DNA of 64,000 nucleotides from JANQOH01 sp965243325 (GTDB taxonomy: Bacteria > Pseudomonadota > Alphaproteobacteria > UBA7887): contig CBDEUQ010000003.1 of NCBI GenBank assembly GCA_965243325.1, forward strand, positions 3,224,001-3,288,000, read 5' to 3'. Shown here piece by piece: positions 8,143 through 19,695 of this stretch. Every line of letters starts with the position of its first letter. Positions within the stretch are counted from its first letter, which is position 1. The position numbers and the translations under genes were made by a program. The notes beneath the pieces were generated by a model that made no database searches, was not told the origin of the DNA, and saw only the letters and a program-made list of their open reading frames with translations.

Positions 8143-8981
8143 CCCGCCTGCTTCCGTTTGCGTCGAAAGCGCCGGTGGTTCCCGTGCTCCGGCTCTCGGG
8201 TGTCATATCCGCCGAGGCTTCGCCGTTCCGCGGCCGGTTGAGCATGGCCGGCCTGGCGGGCGCGATCGAACGCGCCTGCCGGATACGCGGTCTCGCCGCC
8301 GTCGCGCTGCAGATCAACTCGCCAGGCGGATCGCCGGTGCAGTCGGCGTTGATCGCCGGACGCATCCGCACCCGCGCCCGCGAGCGCGACGTGCCGGTCT
8401 TCGCGTTCGTCGAGGACGTGGCTGCGTCGGGGGGCTACTGGCTCGCCTGCGCCGCCGACGAAATATACGCCGACCGGTCGTCGATCGTCGGCTCGATCGG
8501 CACGATTTCCGCAGGCTTCGGCTTCAGCGAGGCGATCGGGCGGCTCGGCATCGAGCGCCGCGTCTACCACGAAGGCCGGAACAAGGGGATGCTCGACCCG
8601 TTCAAGCCCGAGGACCCGGAGGACGTTGCCCGGCTGCAGGCGATCCAGAAGGACATCCACCGCGCTTTCGTCGACCACGTGCGAAACCGCCGCGGCAAAC
8701 GACTCAAGGCCGACGACGACACGCTGTTCAACGGCGATATCTGGACCGGCGAACACGCCGCCAGGCTCGGATTGATCGACGGTCTCGGCGATCTGCGCGC
8801 GACGATGCGGGATCGCTTCGGCGAGACGGTGCGCCTGCCCGTGATCGGCGCGGCGCGGAGTTGGCTGCGGCGCCGTCTGGGCACCTCCGCACCGGGGCCA
8901 TGGCACGATCCGGGCACGGTGTTCGACGGCATCGCAGCCGCCGTCGAGGAACGCGCACTGTGGGCCCGTTTCGGCCTGTGA
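8136..8981 (+). CDS. S49 family serine peptidase (SppA/SohB-like)
   Basis: A 281-residue peptidase of the signal-peptide-peptidase fold. It shows LQINSPGGSPVQS, the nucleophile serine in DVAASGGYWLA (about residue 97), and the probable general-base lysine in EGRNKGMLDPF (about residue 148). No clear N-terminal membrane anchor is visible, unlike E. coli SppA, so it may be a cytoplasmic or peripherally bound form. ATG at 8136 overlaps the methyltransferase stop by 7 bases. Likely role: degradation of cleaved signal peptides or membrane-protein fragments (family knowledge). Confidence 0.88.
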   Translation: MLTRLLPFASKAPVVPVLRLSGVISAEASPFRGRLSMAGLAGAIERACRIRGLAAVALQINSPGGSPVQSALIAGRIRTRARERDVPVFAFVEDVAASGGYWLACAADEIYADRSSIVGSIGTISAGFGFSEAIGRLGIERRVYHEGRNKGMLDPFKPEDPEDVARLQAIQKDIHRAFVDHVRNRRGKRLKADDDTLFNGDIWTGEHAARLGLIDGLGDLRATMRDRFGETVRLPVIGAARSWLRRRLGTSAPGPWHDPGTVFDGIAAAVEERALWARFGL

Positions 8982-9056
8982 CGCTGGCAAGCGCGCCGAG
9001 GTTCGGCTAAGACAGGGGCGTCGCCCGACGATCACGGGAGCACGCCGGATCGTTCC

Positions 9057-9317
9057 ATGTTCGGTTTCAGCATCCAGAAGCTGCTGTTCACGGTCCTCGT
9101 CATCGTCATCGTATGGTACGGATTCAAATGGCTGGCCCGCCTGCAGGACCGTCGCGAGAACAAGGTCGCGGAGCGGCGCCAACGTGCCGGCCGCGGCCGG
9201 CGGCCGGACACGGGCGCCGACGTCGAGGACCTGACCGAGTGCGTGCTCTGCGGCATTTACGTGGCGGCGCCACGCGCCCGGTCGTGCGGCCGCGAAGACT
9301 GCCCCTACCCCGGCTGA
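9057..9317 (+). CDS. Small membrane protein with C-terminal Cys motif
   Basis: An 86-residue protein with one N-terminal transmembrane segment (about residues 7-26, LLFTVLVIVIVWYGFKWLA), a basic linker, and a C-terminal ECVLCGIYVAAP and CGREDCPYPG cluster that should bind a metal ion. Small proteins of this design are commonly found just upstream of glyQ in alphaproteobacteria, but I know of no assigned function. The stop is 10 bases before glyQ, so they are likely co-transcribed. Confidence 0.8.
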   Translation: MFGFSIQKLLFTVLVIVIVWYGFKWLARLQDRRENKVAERRQRAGRGRRPDTGADVEDLTECVLCGIYVAAPRARSCGREDCPYPG

Positions 9318-9327
9318 GGATGCGCCG

Positions 9328-10206
9328 GTGACCGACGCCGTGCGCCCGGCCACCGATTTCCAGAGCTTGATCCTCGACCTGCAGCGGTTCTGGGCGGCCC
9401 ACGGCTGCGTCGTTCTGCAGCCCTACGACATGCCGGTGGGCGCTGGCACCTTTCACCCGGCGACGCTGCTCAGAAGCCTCGGACCGAAGCCGTGGCGGGC
9501 GGCCTACGTCCAACCGTCGCGCCGCCCCGCGGACGGGCGCTTCGGGGAGAATCCCAATCGCCTCCAGCACTACTACCAGTTCCAGGTCATTCTGAAACCG
9601 TCGCCGGCGGACATGCAGGACCTCTATCTCGAAAGCCTGACGACGCTCGGCATCGACCCGATGCTGCACGACATCCGTTTCGTCGAGGACGACTGGGAAA
9701 GCCCGACTCTCGGCGCCTGGGGGCTCGGCTGGGAAGTCTGGTGCGACGGCATGGAGGTATCGCAGTTCACCTATTTCCAGCAGGTCGGCGGAATCGACTG
9801 CGCGCCCGTGTCGGGCGAGTTGACCTACGGCCTCGAGCGCCTGGCGATGTACGTCCAGGGCATCGAGAACGTCTATGACCTCGACTGGAACGGCGCCGGC
9901 ACGCGCTACGGCGACGTCTTTCTCGAGAACGAACGCCAGTACTCGGAGCAGAACTTTGCCGTCGCCGACACCGACGTTCTGTTCCGGCATTTCGCCGATG
10001 CCGAAGGCGAGTGCGGCCGTCTGATCGCCGCCGGCTTGCCGTTGCCCGCCTATGACCAGTGCATTGCGGCCAGCCACCTGTTCAACATGCTCGACGCACG
10101 CGGGGTGATCGGCGTTGCCGAACGCGCGGCATACATCGCGCGCGTGCGGGCGCTGGCGCGGCGCTGCTGCGAAAGCTGGCTCGCCACGGGCGCCGCCGGT
10201 GCCTGA
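9328..10206 (+). CDS. glyQ: Glycyl-tRNA synthetase alpha subunit
   Basis: A 292-residue class II synthetase subunit of the heterotetrameric bacterial GlyRS, which charges tRNA-Gly. Landmarks: FQSLILDLQRFWAAHGCVVL at the start, YVQPSRRPADGRFGENPNRL (motif 2), and YGLERLAMYVQG (motif 3). Length matches the family (about 290). GTG at 9328 is the start that keeps TDAVRPATDFQSL; a GAGGA sits upstream. The stop overlaps the glyS start. Confidence 0.97.
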   Translation: MTDAVRPATDFQSLILDLQRFWAAHGCVVLQPYDMPVGAGTFHPATLLRSLGPKPWRAAYVQPSRRPADGRFGENPNRLQHYYQFQVILKPSPADMQDLYLESLTTLGIDPMLHDIRFVEDDWESPTLGAWGLGWEVWCDGMEVSQFTYFQQVGGIDCAPVSGELTYGLERLAMYVQGIENVYDLDWNGAGTRYGDVFLENERQYSEQNFAVADTDVLFRHFADAEGECGRLIAAGLPLPAYDQCIAASHLFNMLDARGVIGVAERAAYIARVRALARRCCESWLATGAAGA

Positions 10207-12280
10207 ATTTCTTCTCGAACTGCTGTCGGAGGAAATCCCGGCGCGCATGCAGCGGCGCGCGGCCGCGGATCTGGCGCGCCTCGCGGGAGAACGGTTCGCG
10301 GCCCAGGCGCTCGCGTGCGACCACGTGCGCACGTTTGCGACGCCGAGGCGGCTAGCCGTCGCAGCGCACGTCCCGCGCAAGCAGGCGGACTCGGTCGAGG
10401 AACGGCGCGGGCCGCGCGTGGGCGCGCCGGCGCGCGCGGTCGAGGGTTTCTTGCGCGCGGCGGGGCTCGAATCGCTTGCGCAGTGCGAAACGCGCGAGAC
10501 GCCGAAGGGTGCCTTCTATTTCGCCGTTCGCGAGCGTGCGGGTCGTGCGACCGTGGACCTCCTGCCCGATATCATTCAAACGATCGTCGCCGCGATGCCG
10601 TGGCCGAAGTCGATGCGGTGGGGTTCCACACGTCTGCGGTGGGTCCGACCGTTGCATGGCGTGCTCTGCCTGTTCGACGGCGCGGCGGTTCCGGGCGTCC
10701 TTTCGCTCGGCGAGGACGTCGATCCGCTCCGCTTTTCGGACACGACGGTTGGCCACCGCTGGCTGGCGCGGGGGCCGGTCGCGGTGTCGTCGGTGGACGA
10801 CTACCTCGCCGGGCTGGAGGCGGCGCACGTCGTGTGCGACAGCGGTGAGCGGGCGCGCCGCATCGTCGCCGGCGGCCGTGCCCTCGCGGCGGAAGCGGGC
10901 CTCCGGTTCGATCCGGAACCGGCGCTACTCGAAGAGGTGGCGGGACTGGTCGAGTGGCCGGTGCCGGTGCTCGGGACCATGGACGACGCGTTCATGGCCG
11001 TGCCGCCGGAGGTGCTGACGACGGCGATGACAAGCCACCAGAAGTATTTCCCGCTGTTCACCGGGAAGGGGGCGCTGGCCAACCGCTTCGTGGCGGTGGC
11101 GAACATTGCCGCACCGGACGGTGGCGCCGCCATCCGGCGCGGCAACGAGAGAGTGTTGCGCGCGCGTCTTCACGACGCCCGGTTCTTCTGGGAGCAGGAC
11201 CGTTCGGCAACGCTGGAGAGCCGCCTCGTCCGCCTCGACGGGATCGTCTTCCACGCCCGTCTCGGCAGCGTCGGCGACAAGATGCGCCGCCTGGAGACAC
11301 TCGCCGCCACCGTAGCCGGCTTCGTACCCGGCGCCGGCGTGGACGAGACGACGCGCGCGGCGCGCCTGTGCAAGGCCGACCTCGTGACCGGCATGGTCGG
11401 CGAGTTTCCGGAGCTGCAGGGCGTCATGGGGCGCTACTACGCCGACCACGACGGCGAGACGGCCGCGGTCGCCGACGCCATCGCCGAGCACTACGCGCCG
11501 GCGGGCGCGGGCGACGCCTGTCCGACTGCGCCGGTCTCGGTGGCGCTCGCGCTTGCCGATCGTCTCGACAGCCTCGCCGGCTTCTTCATGATCGACGAAA
11601 GGCCGACGGGTTCGAAAGACCCGTTCGCCCTGCGGCGGGCCGCGCTCGGCGTCGTCCGCCTGATCCTCGAGCGCGGGCTCCGCGTGCCCCTGCGGGCGGC
11701 ATTCGAAGCGGCCGCGGCCGGACACGGCGCTGACGACCCCGGGGCGGTCGCCGACGCGGCGCTTGCCTTCGTCGGCGAAAGGCTGCGCGTGCACATGCGG
11801 GGCGGCGGTCTCCGGCACGATGTGGTGAGCGCCGCGTTTGCGGTCGCCGGCGACGACGATCTCGTGCGTCTGCGGCACCGCGCCGACGCGCTGGCTGCCT
11901 TTCTCGACACCGACGACGGCGCAAATCTGCTGCACGCTTTTCGCCGCGCGCGCAACATCGTGCGCATCGAAGAGAAGAAGGACGGATCGCGGCACGACGG
12001 AACCGTGGATCTGCGGACGCTCGCGGAACCCGCCGAACGCGCGCTGCATCGGAGCCTCGGCACTGCCCGGGAGCAAATCGACGCGGCGCTGGCGGATGAA
12101 CGGTACGACGGCGCGATGCGCGCGCTGGCGGCACTGCGCGCGCCGGTCGACCGGTTTTTCGACGACGTGACCGTCAATGTCGACGCCCCCGACCTGCGGG
12201 CCAACCGTCTGCGCCTGCTGTCGCAGATCGGCGCGTCGCTGTCGGCCGTTGCCGATTTCTCGAAGATCGAAGGTTCGTGA
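10199..12280 (+). CDS. glyS: Glycyl-tRNA synthetase beta subunit
   Basis: A 693-residue beta subunit that binds tRNA-Gly and completes the alpha2-beta2 enzyme. The opening PEFLLELLSEEIPARM and the internal segments TPRRLAV, MPWPKSMRWG and TSHQKYFPLF are diagnostic. The C-terminal third carries the anticodon-binding-like domain (NVDAPDLRANRLRLL). GTG at 10199 overlaps the glyQ stop by 8 bases, implying translational coupling and matched subunit synthesis. Confidence 0.97.
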   Translation: MPEFLLELLSEEIPARMQRRAAADLARLAGERFAAQALACDHVRTFATPRRLAVAAHVPRKQADSVEERRGPRVGAPARAVEGFLRAAGLESLAQCETRETPKGAFYFAVRERAGRATVDLLPDIIQTIVAAMPWPKSMRWGSTRLRWVRPLHGVLCLFDGAAVPGVLSLGEDVDPLRFSDTTVGHRWLARGPVAVSSVDDYLAGLEAAHVVCDSGERARRIVAGGRALAAEAGLRFDPEPALLEEVAGLVEWPVPVLGTMDDAFMAVPPEVLTTAMTSHQKYFPLFTGKGALANRFVAVANIAAPDGGAAIRRGNERVLRARLHDARFFWEQDRSATLESRLVRLDGIVFHARLGSVGDKMRRLETLAATVAGFVPGAGVDETTRAARLCKADLVTGMVGEFPELQGVMGRYYADHDGETAAVADAIAEHYAPAGAGDACPTAPVSVALALADRLDSLAGFFMIDERPTGSKDPFALRRAALGVVRLILERGLRVPLRAAFEAAAAGHGADDPGAVADAALAFVGERLRVHMRGGGLRHDVVSAAFAVAGDDDLVRLRHRADALAAFLDTDDGANLLHAFRRARNIVRIEEKKDGSRHDGTVDLRTLAEPAERALHRSLGTAREQIDAALADERYDGAMRALAALRAPVDRFFDDVTVNVDAPDLRANRLRLLSQIGASLSAVADFSKIEGS

Positions 12281-12284
12281 CCCG

Positions 12285-14956
<2,672 letters not shown>

Positions 14957-14960
<4 letters not shown>

Positions 14961-15283
14961 TCGCCCGTCTGATCGTACTGGCGAGCCTCGTTCTCGCACC
15001 GGCGACGCTGCAGGCGGCGGGACCGGAGAAAGAGCTCGGCCCCGAGAAGATGGCCCTGGCCGAGGCCATCATCGCGCGCGTGATTGACGGCATCCGCTAC
15101 GAAGGCCTGCGCGGCGAGAAGATCGAGGCGGCAATCCGCGCCTGGACCGACTACCACATCCAGCGGCGTGAAATCACACAGCGCGACAGCACGATCATCC
15201 AGCTCTACGCGCGCCGCGCGGCAGCGCTGTACCGACAGGGTGTGCCCCACGTTCCTTACGCCGAGCGGCAGTCGGGCGAATAG
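14957..15283 (+). CDS. Small secreted protein of unknown function
   Basis: A 108-residue protein with a likely signal peptide (MIARLIVLASLVLAPATLQA, cleavage after AQA or LQA around residue 20) and a mature helical, charged domain (EAIIARVIDGIRYEGLRGEK, then IQRREITQRDSTI). Its ATG overlaps the ppdK stop (ATGA), so it is translated from the glyQS-ppdK mRNA. No family recognised. Confidence 0.75.
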
Positions 15284-15344
15284 CGGCCGCACCTCGAAAA
15301 CCAGTCGCTCCGCCGGACGCCGGCCGTTTCAACAGGAAATCGCC

Positions 15345-16211
15345 ATGCCCAGAATCAACCGTGCCGTCGAACTTCTGGAACGGGGCCAGCCTGTGTATTG
15401 CGACCTCGTCGGCGAGTTGAGCTACGACAGCGGCACCCGCCTGGCCGGCACGTGGGCGGACTATCTGACCGTCGATCTGGAACACCACCCCTTCGACATC
15501 GCGCGGCTGCACGACTTCATGCGCGGTCTGGTCGCCGGCGGACCGGCCGACAGCGGACACCGGACACCGGCGGTGATCGTTACTCTTCCGACCGACGGCG
15601 GCGACGTGCGTACGGTGCGCGCAAACCACTGGATGGTCCAGCAGACGCTGGCCGCCGGCGTTCACGGCCTGCTTCTGTGTCACGCGGAATCGCCGGCGGC
15701 GGTGAAGGCCTTCGTAGAGGGAGCGCGGTACTCGTTTCAGACTCTCGGCATAGGCGACCGTCTGGAAGAGGGACGGCGCGGCTCCGGCGGACAGCAGACC
15801 GCCGCCGAAGTCTGGGGAATCGCGGTGGCGGATTATCTGGAGCGCGCCGATGTCTGGCCGCTCAACCCCGGAGGCGAGCTGCTGCTGGGCCTGAAGATCG
15901 AAAATCGGCGCGCCTTGGTCCAGGCCGACGCCAGCGTCGCGGTGCCGGGAATTGCCTTCGCCGAATGGGGACCCGGCGACATGGGGATGTCCTTCGGCCA
16001 CCGCGAGGCTCACGACCCGCCCTATCCGGCCGACATGCTCGCCGCAAGAGACCGGGTAAAGGCTGCCTGCGACCAGGCCGGCGTCGCCTTTCTGGAAATC
16101 GTGCAGCCGGATACCGTGATCGCGCAAATCGACGCGGGAGTGAAAATCGGCGCAGCGACCGAGAAGGCCGCCGCTGTCGGCCGCCGCCACAGCGCGCGGC
16201 ATCGGGGGTAA
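15345..16211 (+). CDS. HpcH/HpaI aldolase-citrate lyase family protein
   Basis: A 288-residue TIM-barrel lyase-like protein. Support: YLTVDLEHHPFDIARL (the D-x-E-H-x-P pattern of HpaI-type aldolases), AAGVHGLLLCHAESPAA, LLLGLKIENRRAL with the acidic metal ligand, and GIAFAEWGPGDMGMSFG. Metal-dependent retro-aldol cleavage of a 4-hydroxy-2-oxo acid is the family reaction; the substrate is not evident. ATG at 15345 has AGGA about 9 bases upstream. The 3' end is arginine-rich and may read past the conserved core. Confidence 0.85.
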   Translation: MPRINRAVELLERGQPVYCDLVGELSYDSGTRLAGTWADYLTVDLEHHPFDIARLHDFMRGLVAGGPADSGHRTPAVIVTLPTDGGDVRTVRANHWMVQQTLAAGVHGLLLCHAESPAAVKAFVEGARYSFQTLGIGDRLEEGRRGSGGQQTAAEVWGIAVADYLERADVWPLNPGGELLLGLKIENRRALVQADASVAVPGIAFAEWGPGDMGMSFGHREAHDPPYPADMLAARDRVKAACDQAGVAFLEIVQPDTVIAQIDAGVKIGAATEKAAAVGRRHSARHRG

Positions 16212-16311
16212 GGCGGACGACCGGCCGGCGCGTCACGGCGGAGGCACCCGCCGCAGGAGCGCTTGTCCGGCATCCGGCCAAGCGTTATATACGCGGCGCG
16301 CAGGCCGGCGT

Positions 16312-16388
16312 CGGAGTGTAGCTCAGCCTGGTAGAGCACCGTCTTCGGGAGGCGGGGGCCGGTGGTTCAAATCCACTCACTCCGACCA
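16312..16388 (+). tRNA. tRNA-Pro (anticodon CGG)
   Basis: A 77-base cloverleaf with encoded CCA. Acceptor CGGAGTG pairs with CACTCCG. The D arm is GCTC...GAGC. The anticodon stem CCGTC/GGCGG closes the loop TTCGGGA, giving anticodon CGG followed by G37, as expected for tRNA-Pro. The T loop is GGTTCAAATCC. The 3' 45 bases (16344-16388) are duplicated exactly at 26008-26052, so this gene is the attachment site of the adjoining element, which restores an intact tRNA at the left end. Confidence 0.95.
16344..16388 (+). repeat. attL, 45-bp core inside tRNA-Pro
   Basis: Begins TTCGGGAGGC and ends CTCCGACCA. Identical to 26008-26052 over all 45 bases; the sequences diverge immediately outside on both sides. 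It covers the anticodon loop to the CCA end, a usual target for tyrosine integrases. Confidence 0.95.
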
Positions 16389-16879
16389 ATTTTTTCAAGC
16401 ACTTAGCGGCTAGCCCGCCGGTCCCTCCGGGGCCGAACGTTTGCAAATTTGCAAACACCGCCTGCACCCATCCCCTCATGAGCAAGCAACGGCCGGGACG
16501 CGCGGCCGTGCACCGCCTACCCGTGGCGGCAGGACAAGTAGCGGGAAGGCGAGGCCGTCGCGGGCCAAAGCCGAAAATCCGGGCTCTGCTGGCATGTACA
16601 CCCCGCCGCCTTCGGGACGGCGACCCTTGCATCCCGGTGCCCTATGACCACAAGCGCGGGCGAGTACAGGCGCCGGACGTGGCGTTGCCGTAAGGCAGGC
16701 GGCACGGGCGGGCCTAGATCACCCGCCCGTGACTCCGAAGGGTGTCGGAGAAGGGGAACTTAGTACGCGGCCGGCGTTGCAGCGCCGGCTCCTCCTGATC
16801 GGAGGCGGTGGACCTAGGGAGGTCTACAGGGCGGAAAGGGCCGGAGGTGCGCCCGATTGTCAAGCCCAACGAGGCGGCG
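16389..16879. other. Left-end segment of the element with no confident gene
   Basis: After the palindrome there is an open frame of 71 codons at 16478-16693 (start MSKQRPGRAAVH, internal RRGRRGPKPK). Its start and basic GRxGPKPK run are loosely reminiscent of P27-type small terminases, but the rest does not fit. The rest of the segment (16694-16879) is GC-rich with several short inverted repeats and no good frame. A cos/pac site or small-terminase relic could lie here; nothing is proven. Confidence 0.3.
16439..16456. repeat. 18-bp perfect palindrome, left copy
   Basis: GTTTGCAAATTTGCAAAC, identical on both strands, 50 bases inside attL. The same palindrome occurs at 25896-25913 near attR. 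Its position just inside each end suggests an accessory site for integrase, excisionase or a regulator. Confidence 0.8.
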
Positions 16880-17101
16880 ATGACGGAACGGAAGCACGGC
16901 GACACCTTCACCTGCATCGACTGCAACTCTGCCTTCGACCGCCGCGGCGTCGTGGGCGGCATTCCGCTGCGCTGCGATGAGTGCCGGCGCCGGGCGCACG
17001 TTGCAGCGCAAGGGCGCTACCGGGCGCGCAACCCGGATTGGAAGGTCAAGCACGCGGACCGCGCGCGTGCTCGGCGGCGAGAGGCCCGTGGGGACCCCTA
17101 A
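16880..17101 (+). CDS. Small Cys-rich (zinc-ribbon-like) phage protein
   Basis: 73 residues with FTCIDCNSAF and LRCDECRRRA, a CxxC...CxxC pair spaced for one zinc, followed by a basic tail (HADRARARRREARG). ATG at 16880 has GAGG 5-6 bases upstream. It lies 51 bases before the terminase gene. Small zinc-ribbon proteins are often found beside terminase and HNH genes in HK97-type phages; its exact job is unknown. Confidence 0.65.
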   Translation: MTERKHGDTFTCIDCNSAFDRRGVVGGIPLRCDECRRRAHVAAQGRYRARNPDWKVKHADRARARRREARGDP

Positions 17102-17152
17102 GCGCTGTCCCGCTCGGGGCGCATATGACCGGGGCGGGGAGTTTCGAACTCC

Positions 17153-18667
17153 ATGCGAATTGCCGATCTGACAGCCAAGATCGAGCTTCTGCGCGTCACC
17201 CAGGGCCGATTCGCGGGCCGGCATATCCGGGTTCTGCCGTGGCAGAAGCGGTTTCTCAGGGGGGCGTTCTGCGGCGATGCAGAGACCGCGGCGCTGTCCA
17301 TTGCGCGCGGCGGGGGCAAGACAACGCTCATGGCGGCGGTTGCCACGCTGGCGCTGCTCTGGCCGGAAATGCGCCGTGCCCGCGGCGAGATCATCTTGTG
17401 CGCCGCCAGCTTCGCTCAGGCGAAGATCGCCTTTGACCACATCCTTGCCTTCATGGCGCCGCTGATACGGGCGGACAAGCGGAAGTGGCGCGTCGCCGAT
17501 TCGTCCCAGCACGCGAGCATTGAGCACCGGGCAACCGGGGCGCGTGTGCGCTGCATCGGAGCGGACCCTCGCCGGGCCCACGGGCTGGCGCCGGCCCTCG
17601 TCCTGGCCGACGAGCCGGCCCAATGGCCGCCGAACACATCCGAACGCATGGTCGCGGCGCTGCGGACGGCGGCGGGGAAAATCCCGGACAGCCGATTCGT
17701 CGCCATAGGGACCCGTCCCGATTCGGAGACGCACTGGTTCGCGAAGATGCTGGCCGGCGGCGCGGACTATGCGCAGTCCTACGCCGCGCCCGACGATGAC
17801 CCCCCCTTCCGCAAAGCGACCTGGGTAAAGGCGAATCCGTCGCTGCCGCACATGCCAGACCTTGAGCGGGCGACCCGGAAGGAAGCGCAGGAGGCGCGCA
17901 AGGACCCGGCCTTGCTCGCGGCGTTCCGGGCGCTCAGGCTCAACCAGGGGACGCCCGATACCGAGCAGGCGCACTTGCTCGACGCGGCCCTATGGAAGGC
18001 TTGCGAGGGGCAGGCAGACGCGGACGGGGCGACGGTATGGGGCATCGACCTCGGCACGTCTGCGGCGCAGTCCGCGATTGCTTGCTACTGGCCGGAGACC
18101 GGAAGGCTGCAAGCCCTCGCGGCCTTCCCGTCCGAGCCTTCCCTTGCGGAACGCGGCCTGCGGGACGGCGTGGGATCGCTCTATGTCCAGTGCGCCGCGC
18201 GTGGCGAACTGCTCACCCTCGGGCAACGGGCGACCGACATTCCGGCTTTGCTCCGGGCGGCCCTCGATCTGTTCGGGGAACCCGCGTTGCTTGCCTCCGA
18301 CCGGTGGCGCGAGGCCGAATTGCGGGACGCACTGGAGGCCGCGGGCGTTCCCCCGGCGCGGCTGGAAGCGCGCGGCATGGGCTACCTCGACGGCGGCGAG
18401 GACGTGCGGACCTTCCGCCGCGCCTTCGCCGAGGGGAAAGTGACGCCGTTCCCGTCCCTGCTGCTCCGCGGCGCCATGGCCGAGGCCCGCACCGTGTCGG
18501 ACCCGGCCGGCAACGCGAAGCTCGCGAAGGGGTCCGAGGGCGGCCGGCGGACCCGTGCCCGGGACGATGCGGCCGCGGCCGGCATCCTGGCCGTCTCAGC
18601 CGGCGTGAGGCACCGCGAGCGGCTTCCGGCTACCGGCACCCGGCAAGGTGTTTACCTCGGCCTGTAG
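17153..18667 (+). CDS. terL: Phage terminase large subunit
   Basis: A 504-residue DNA-packaging motor. The N-terminal ATPase has Walker A ARGGGKT (about residues 51-57), preceded by LPWQKRFLRGAF (adenine-binding Q), and Walker B LVLADEP (about 148-154). The C-terminal RNase H-like nuclease begins GIDLGTSAAQSAIA (about 300), with further acidic residues near LLASDRW (about 383) and in RARDDAAAAG (about 465). It would pump DNA into preformed heads through the portal and cut concatemers. A full-length, intact terminase argues against simple decay. Confidence 0.92.
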   Translation: MRIADLTAKIELLRVTQGRFAGRHIRVLPWQKRFLRGAFCGDAETAALSIARGGGKTTLMAAVATLALLWPEMRRARGEIILCAASFAQAKIAFDHILAFMAPLIRADKRKWRVADSSQHASIEHRATGARVRCIGADPRRAHGLAPALVLADEPAQWPPNTSERMVAALRTAAGKIPDSRFVAIGTRPDSETHWFAKMLAGGADYAQSYAAPDDDPPFRKATWVKANPSLPHMPDLERATRKEAQEARKDPALLAAFRALRLNQGTPDTEQAHLLDAALWKACEGQADADGATVWGIDLGTSAAQSAIACYWPETGRLQALAAFPSEPSLAERGLRDGVGSLYVQCAARGELLTLGQRATDIPALLRAALDLFGEPALLASDRWREAELRDALEAAGVPPARLEARGMGYLDGGEDVRTFRRAFAEGKVTPFPSLLLRGAMAEARTVSDPAGNAKLAKGSEGGRRTRARDDAAAAGILAVSAGVRHRERLPATGTRQGVYLGL

Positions 18668-18766
18668 GCGCGTGCGCCGCGATTGCCATGACACTGTCGG
18701 CGAATGGCAACATAAGTCCGAATCAACTACAGAATATCAATGGCAAATTCTAAACTGGAGGGTCCC

Positions 18767-19273
18767 ATGGGCTGGGTCTGCGATGTTGTCACCTCAGAAT
18801 TCGTTTGGGGAGTCGTGATTGGCCTGTTCCTAGCATTAGTGGTAGCAGGTGCTTCGGTTTGGCTGGACAAGCGCCAGAAGCGCGGCATCGCGCTTGATTT
18901 ATGTGGCGACTTGATCTCGAACATTTGCAAACTGATTCAAGACCTCGATGACCATCGCCGCCGCAACAATAATATTAACCACGAATTATTGGAACTAATT
19001 TTGGCAGAAATCCACATATTTGGCCGCAATCGCGAACATATAATTTTGATATCCGACACAACGCTACGGAGTGATATACGGGACTTCTTCACTCGTGTTG
19101 CAGCACTACTGGCACAGACACAATGGCATCTACAGAAATTTTACGAAACGAATTCATCCTCCCAAAATGAACTTGCCACGCTTCATCTGACTCGCGCAAG
19201 AGAAGCTTGCGATCAGCTGAGCGGAATGAAGACCCATGGGCAGGATATCGCCCAGCGATCTACGTCGACTTGA
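18767..19273 (+). CDS. AT-rich membrane-anchored cargo protein of unknown function
   Basis: 168 residues with one N-terminal transmembrane helix (about 10-33, FVWGVVIGLFLALVVAGASV), then a helical cytoplasmic-looking domain rich in asparagine, isoleucine and histidine. Base composition falls to roughly 45% G+C against about 65% around it, so it was acquired separately from the packaging genes. ATG at 18767 is chosen for the GGAGGG just upstream; an ATG at 18740 also exists. It sits between terminase and HNH genes, a position where satellites and phages carry accessory (often defence or exclusion) genes. No known family recognised. Confidence 0.75.
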   Translation: MGWVCDVVTSEFVWGVVIGLFLALVVAGASVWLDKRQKRGIALDLCGDLISNICKLIQDLDDHRRRNNNINHELLELILAEIHIFGRNREHIILISDTTLRSDIRDFFTRVAALLAQTQWHLQKFYETNSSSQNELATLHLTRAREACDQLSGMKTHGQDIAQRSTST

Positions 19274-19342
19274 TTAGCTTGGTCTAATCTACGTCTCGAA
19301 GGCTCAGAGTATCGAAACACGTGTCGACCATTTGAGGTGCTG

Positions 19343-19627
19343 ATGAGCCGACTCCATGTCCGCCTCAATACGGCCCGCTGGCGGGCCGCCCGAATGGCGG
19401 TTTTGAGCCGTGATGGCTACCGGTGCCGCGCGTGCGGCGGCGCCGGGCGCCTGGAGGTCGATCACATCCGCCCGTTGTGGAAGGGCGGCGCGCCCTACGG
19501 ACTGGAAAATCTGCAAGCCCTTTGCCGGCGGTGCAGTATCGAGAAGACGGCGCGGGAAAACCGGAAGCCGCGCACTGCGAGTCAACGTGCGTGGGATGCT
19601 CTTGTAAACGAACTTCAGCAGCGCTAG
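19343..19627 (+). CDS. HNH endonuclease
   Basis: A 94-residue phage-type HNH nuclease: RDGYRCRACGGAG (first CxxC), LEVDHIRPLWKGG (catalytic His in DHI), LENLQALCRRC (Asn and second CxxC). In HK97-like phages this small HNH protein works with the terminase at cos cleavage. ATG at 19343 is preferred over GTG at 19337 because GAGG lies 5 bases before it. It follows the AT-rich cargo gene and precedes the capsid gene. Confidence 0.9.
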   Translation: MSRLHVRLNTARWRAARMAVLSRDGYRCRACGGAGRLEVDHIRPLWKGGAPYGLENLQALCRRCSIEKTARENRKPRTASQRAWDALVNELQQR

Positions 19628-19695
19628 CTTGAGACCGTAGCCCGAGGAAAACGGAAATGGACAGGGCTGGTGTCCAACCGTTTTCAGGGGTGAAC

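Noticed and set aside
16439..16456. Intrinsic terminators formed by the 18-bp palindromes
   Set aside because: AT-rich dyads without loop or T-run; symmetry and position near the att sites fit a protein-binding site better.
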